From Chlorokybus atmophyticus (lineage: Eukaryota > Streptophyta > Chlorokybophyceae > Chlorokybales > Chlorokybaceae), in assembly GCA_009103225.1 (NCBI GenBank), contig RHPI01002069.1, forward strand, positions 459,378-523,377: a DNA stretch of 64,000 nucleotides, in the 5' to 3' direction. The notes under the pieces were generated by a model. It searched no databases. It was not told the DNA's origin and was given only the letters and a program-made list of their open reading frames with translations. The first letter of the stretch is position 1. Each line of letters opens with the position of its first letter. Position numbers and translations under genes: made by a program. Positions 61,844-64,000 of the stretch are shown piece by piece.

Positions 61844-62670
61844 GACCTGTAAGCAACATTGTCTGTGCATGCGGTTTCACGTATAGAATGTGTACGATTA
61901 CAGCAATAGCTTTGTGCTCTGAATCTTGGCAATCGCGTGCAAAGATTTGGGGTGCGAGCAAGTTTTGTGAGACGTGATGTATACCAATGCATGGCATCTT
62001 TCAGTTTGAGGTTGCACCAGGTGTGTACAGACATAAACATAGTGTGTTGAACTCTGCTTCAACGTAGTATTGGCAGTGACAGGTGGTTGCTGCAGTGGTT
62101 TTGATGCAATGCCATGAGTAACATAAGTAATATGTAAGCCTATCGCTATGTTGCATTCAGCATCTCCACGCGAAATGTGTGACAGGGTAGAATGCAAGAG
62201 CAACTCGCACCAAATTTACTGTTGAGCGAGTTGGTCGTGCAATTGCTCAGCTGCAGCACAGGCTACACGCGTCTTAATGAACGGCTATGAGGGAAGAGGG
62301 GAAAGGCGGTCAATCTTAACAGTTGCATCACAAGTTTCAGACCAGGGCCCGCCCACAGTTGTTACCAGTGCGCAACTTGCTGCGCGTTCCGCATTGTCAG
62401 CTGCAGCGCTACATGCAGGCGTTTCGGCAGTGCCTGTCAAAGGTGTTGTCCTTGGCCAGAACCGCACAGCAGCGGACTACATGCTTGAGCGCTGGAGAGA
62501 CTCAACCGGTCGCCCCATTGTTTGGTCGCTTCGTGCAGTGTCTCAAGCTTCGTTAACAGAAGTACTCTGTAACCAACTGTTACGGAGCTAGTATGTGTGC
62601 ATGCATTGTAGGCGCAGATTTTTCAAGCAGCAGCAAAGGCGGCGGACTCAGTGCGTACAGCACGCAGCAT

Positions 62671-62757
62671 ATGAACAGGACGTGGAAGCTGGTGAAGACG
62701 CCTGTGGGCGACAACTTACCCAACAATACAAGGCTGGTGGAGGAGCATGTGGTTGAA
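62671..62757 (+). pseudogene. Isolated N-terminal exon of an alkenal reductase paralogue
   Basis: The plus-strand frame MNRTWKLVKTPVGDNLPNNT, then RLVEEHVVE, corresponds to the first exon of the 53-55 kb reductase (WKLVKRPVGDLSPDD, then LKLVDEQAP). No VDPTNR block, cofactor motif or later exon follows in the next kilobase, so this is a fragment or the first exon of a rearranged gene. It is on the opposite strand to the intact gene. Confidence 0.6.
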
Positions 62758-62964
62758 TGCACTAGTGCACACCGGAACTACCCTCGTATACTGGTGTTTC
62801 TGGAAGTATAAACGTGAACACGTAGTGTATGCAGGCACAAACATATACATGCAACAACATGCATAGTTGCATAGGCTTGCTTGCTGGATACATTTCACAT
62901 GTCCACACTAGACAATTCAAACGCACACAACCATTGCAAGGAAGGGCTGTGCAGGCTCGACAGC

Positions 62965-63400
62965 ATACACTGATAAGTGGATCTTACAGGGTGAGATGTT
63001 GATGGTATGTCCACCATCGTGAGTACAAGCGTTATTGCTGAGCAATTGGTGAAGCGCACAGGCAGCCATGTTTTCGGTCTCCGAGCAGTACAAGTAATGT
63101 GCAAGTTCAACAGTTCATCCTTGTATGTACGATGTCTACAACAAGTGAAGCAAGAGTTGGTATTTACTCAAGTGTTGGTGACGCTGATAAATGGAAACCT
63201 TACAGGGTGAGATGTTGGTGGTGTGTCCACCATCGTGAGTACAAGCATCATTGCTGACCAATTGGTGAAGCGCACAGGCTGCCATGTTGTTAGTCAGCAG
63301 TACAAACAAAAATGTGCAAGTTTGATTAACCTCGTCTGTATGATGTCTACAGCAAGTGAAGCAAGAATTAGGTATTTACACAAGTGTTGAAGTACCAGGA
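62965..63400. repeat. Tandem duplication, 216-bp period
   Basis: Two copies of a unit containing TTACAGGGTGAGATGTTG, GTCCACCATCGTGAGTACAA and AATTGGTGAAGCGCACAGGC (first copy near 62985, second near 63201), roughly 85-90 percent alike by eye. No coding frame was recognised. Confidence 0.8.
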
Positions 63401-63663
63401 GCATTATCTGATGGTTTTAAGTGCGGCTCTTGAACCATCGCAGAAACATAAACCACATGCACAGATGGAGCTGGTGCACAGATGTTGCGCACTTACAGAC
63501 AGACAACATGCCAAGTGGCAATTCAGTTAAGCTACAAGAGACAACAGGATGTATGCTTACACCATGTACAGTTTTACAGCATGCCAAACCAAGCTATTCT
63601 AATCTGCCGCACCTCTCTAACCCTGTTTACCTACCAGACAAAAAGCGTAAAACTTCCCCCAGT

Positions 63664-64000
63664 CTACGACAGCAGCTGCCCACCGGTGACACCCAGAATC
63701 TCGCCATTAATAAACCGACCCTCCTCGGATGCAAGGAACACATATGCAGGTGCCAACTCCTTGGGCTGCGCGGCCCTTCCCATTGGTGTCTGAGCGCCAA
63801 ACTTCTCAATCTGTACACACCCACTCCATTAATCACTGCCGCTATGAAGCATCCACCTGTTCGAACACTTTATAACATCGATAACAAGGTACCTTCTCAG
63901 CAGGGAAGCTGGCCTGGATGAGAGGAGTCCACACTGGGCCAGGAGCCACAACATTGACGCGGATGCCCTTCTCACCGATTAATGTCTTGGACAGACCCTT
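63664..64000 (-). CDS. Short-chain dehydrogenase/reductase, C-terminal part (runs off window)
   Basis: The last exon 63664-63810 encodes EKFGAQTPMGRAAQPKELAP, then AYVFLASEEGRFINGEILGV, ending TGGQLLS. The exon before it (63893 to beyond the window end) encodes GEKGIRVNVVAPGPVWTPLI, then QASFPAEK. The PGPVWTPLI and PMGRAAQPxELAPxYVFLAS blocks are typical of the classical SDR group of glucose/ribitol dehydrogenase homologues, NAD(P)-linked oxidoreductases. The cofactor motif and the YxxxK catalytic residues lie outside the window. Confidence 0.9.

Larger units (their letters stand above)
61844..63663. other. Spacer with gene fragment and tandem repeat
   Basis: Apart from the alkenal reductase-like exon (62671-62757) and the 216-bp tandem repeat (62965-63400), no coding potential was recognised. 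Confidence 0.4.

Overview
This is nuclear DNA of a green plant lineage, most likely a chlorophyte green alga. Every recognisable gene is cut into many short exons (about 30-450 bases) by short introns with ordinary GT...AG borders plus a noticeable minority of GC...AG borders. The proteins are typical of the green lineage: a PUMP-type uncoupling protein, a plant-length MTHFR, a plant-type alkenal reductase, and a member of a land-plant nuclear protein family. There are no operons, ribosome binding sites or CRISPR arrays, and I recognised no tRNA or rRNA gene. Exon borders were built by hand from reading frame, splice motifs and family similarity; no alignment was run.

Layout. 0.7-3.5 kb (+): serine carboxypeptidase. 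4.1-6.5 kb (-): ThrE/DUF1212 membrane transporter. 7.4-9.7 kb (+): mitochondrial uncoupling protein. 10.9-14.9 kb (+): methylenetetrahydrofolate reductase. 15.6-19.7 kb (-): ankyrin plus triple-PAS protein. 19.7-23.8 kb: no recognised gene, partly very AT-rich. 23.8-26.5 kb (-): a fusion of a NUDT12-like NADH pyrophosphatase with a Janus/Ocnus phosphohistidine phosphatase. 27.2-29.7 kb (+): TRAIP-like RING E3 ligase. 30.1-34.7 kb (-): plant-type conserved protein. 34.7-39.0 kb: spacer with an AT-rich core. 39.0-49.8 kb (-): a very large, low-complexity, Sfi1/IQ-like cytoskeletal candidate, disturbed by two N gaps and a 632-bp perfect duplication. 51.7-52.0 kb (+): UBE2Q-like pseudogene fragment. 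53.2-55.2 kb (-): NADP-dependent alkenal reductase. 57.0-58.9 kb (-): PITH-domain protein (PITHD1 type). 59.4-61.8 kb (+): P-loop ATPase. 62.7 kb (+): stray N-terminal exon of a second alkenal reductase. 63.7-64.0 kb (-): C-terminal end of a short-chain dehydrogenase running off the window.

The genes look like unrelated housekeeping loci rather than a pathway cluster. Several pairs are divergent over short shared promoters (ThrE/UCP, NUDT-PHPT/TRAIP, PITHD1/ATPase), and telobox-like motifs (AAACCCTAA) lie in several gene-start regions. The most novel item is the NUDT12-PHPT fusion: one exon carries both the end of the Nudix protein and the start of the phosphatase. The second is the frequency of GC-AG introns: about 6 of roughly 75 modelled, four of them in the fusion gene.
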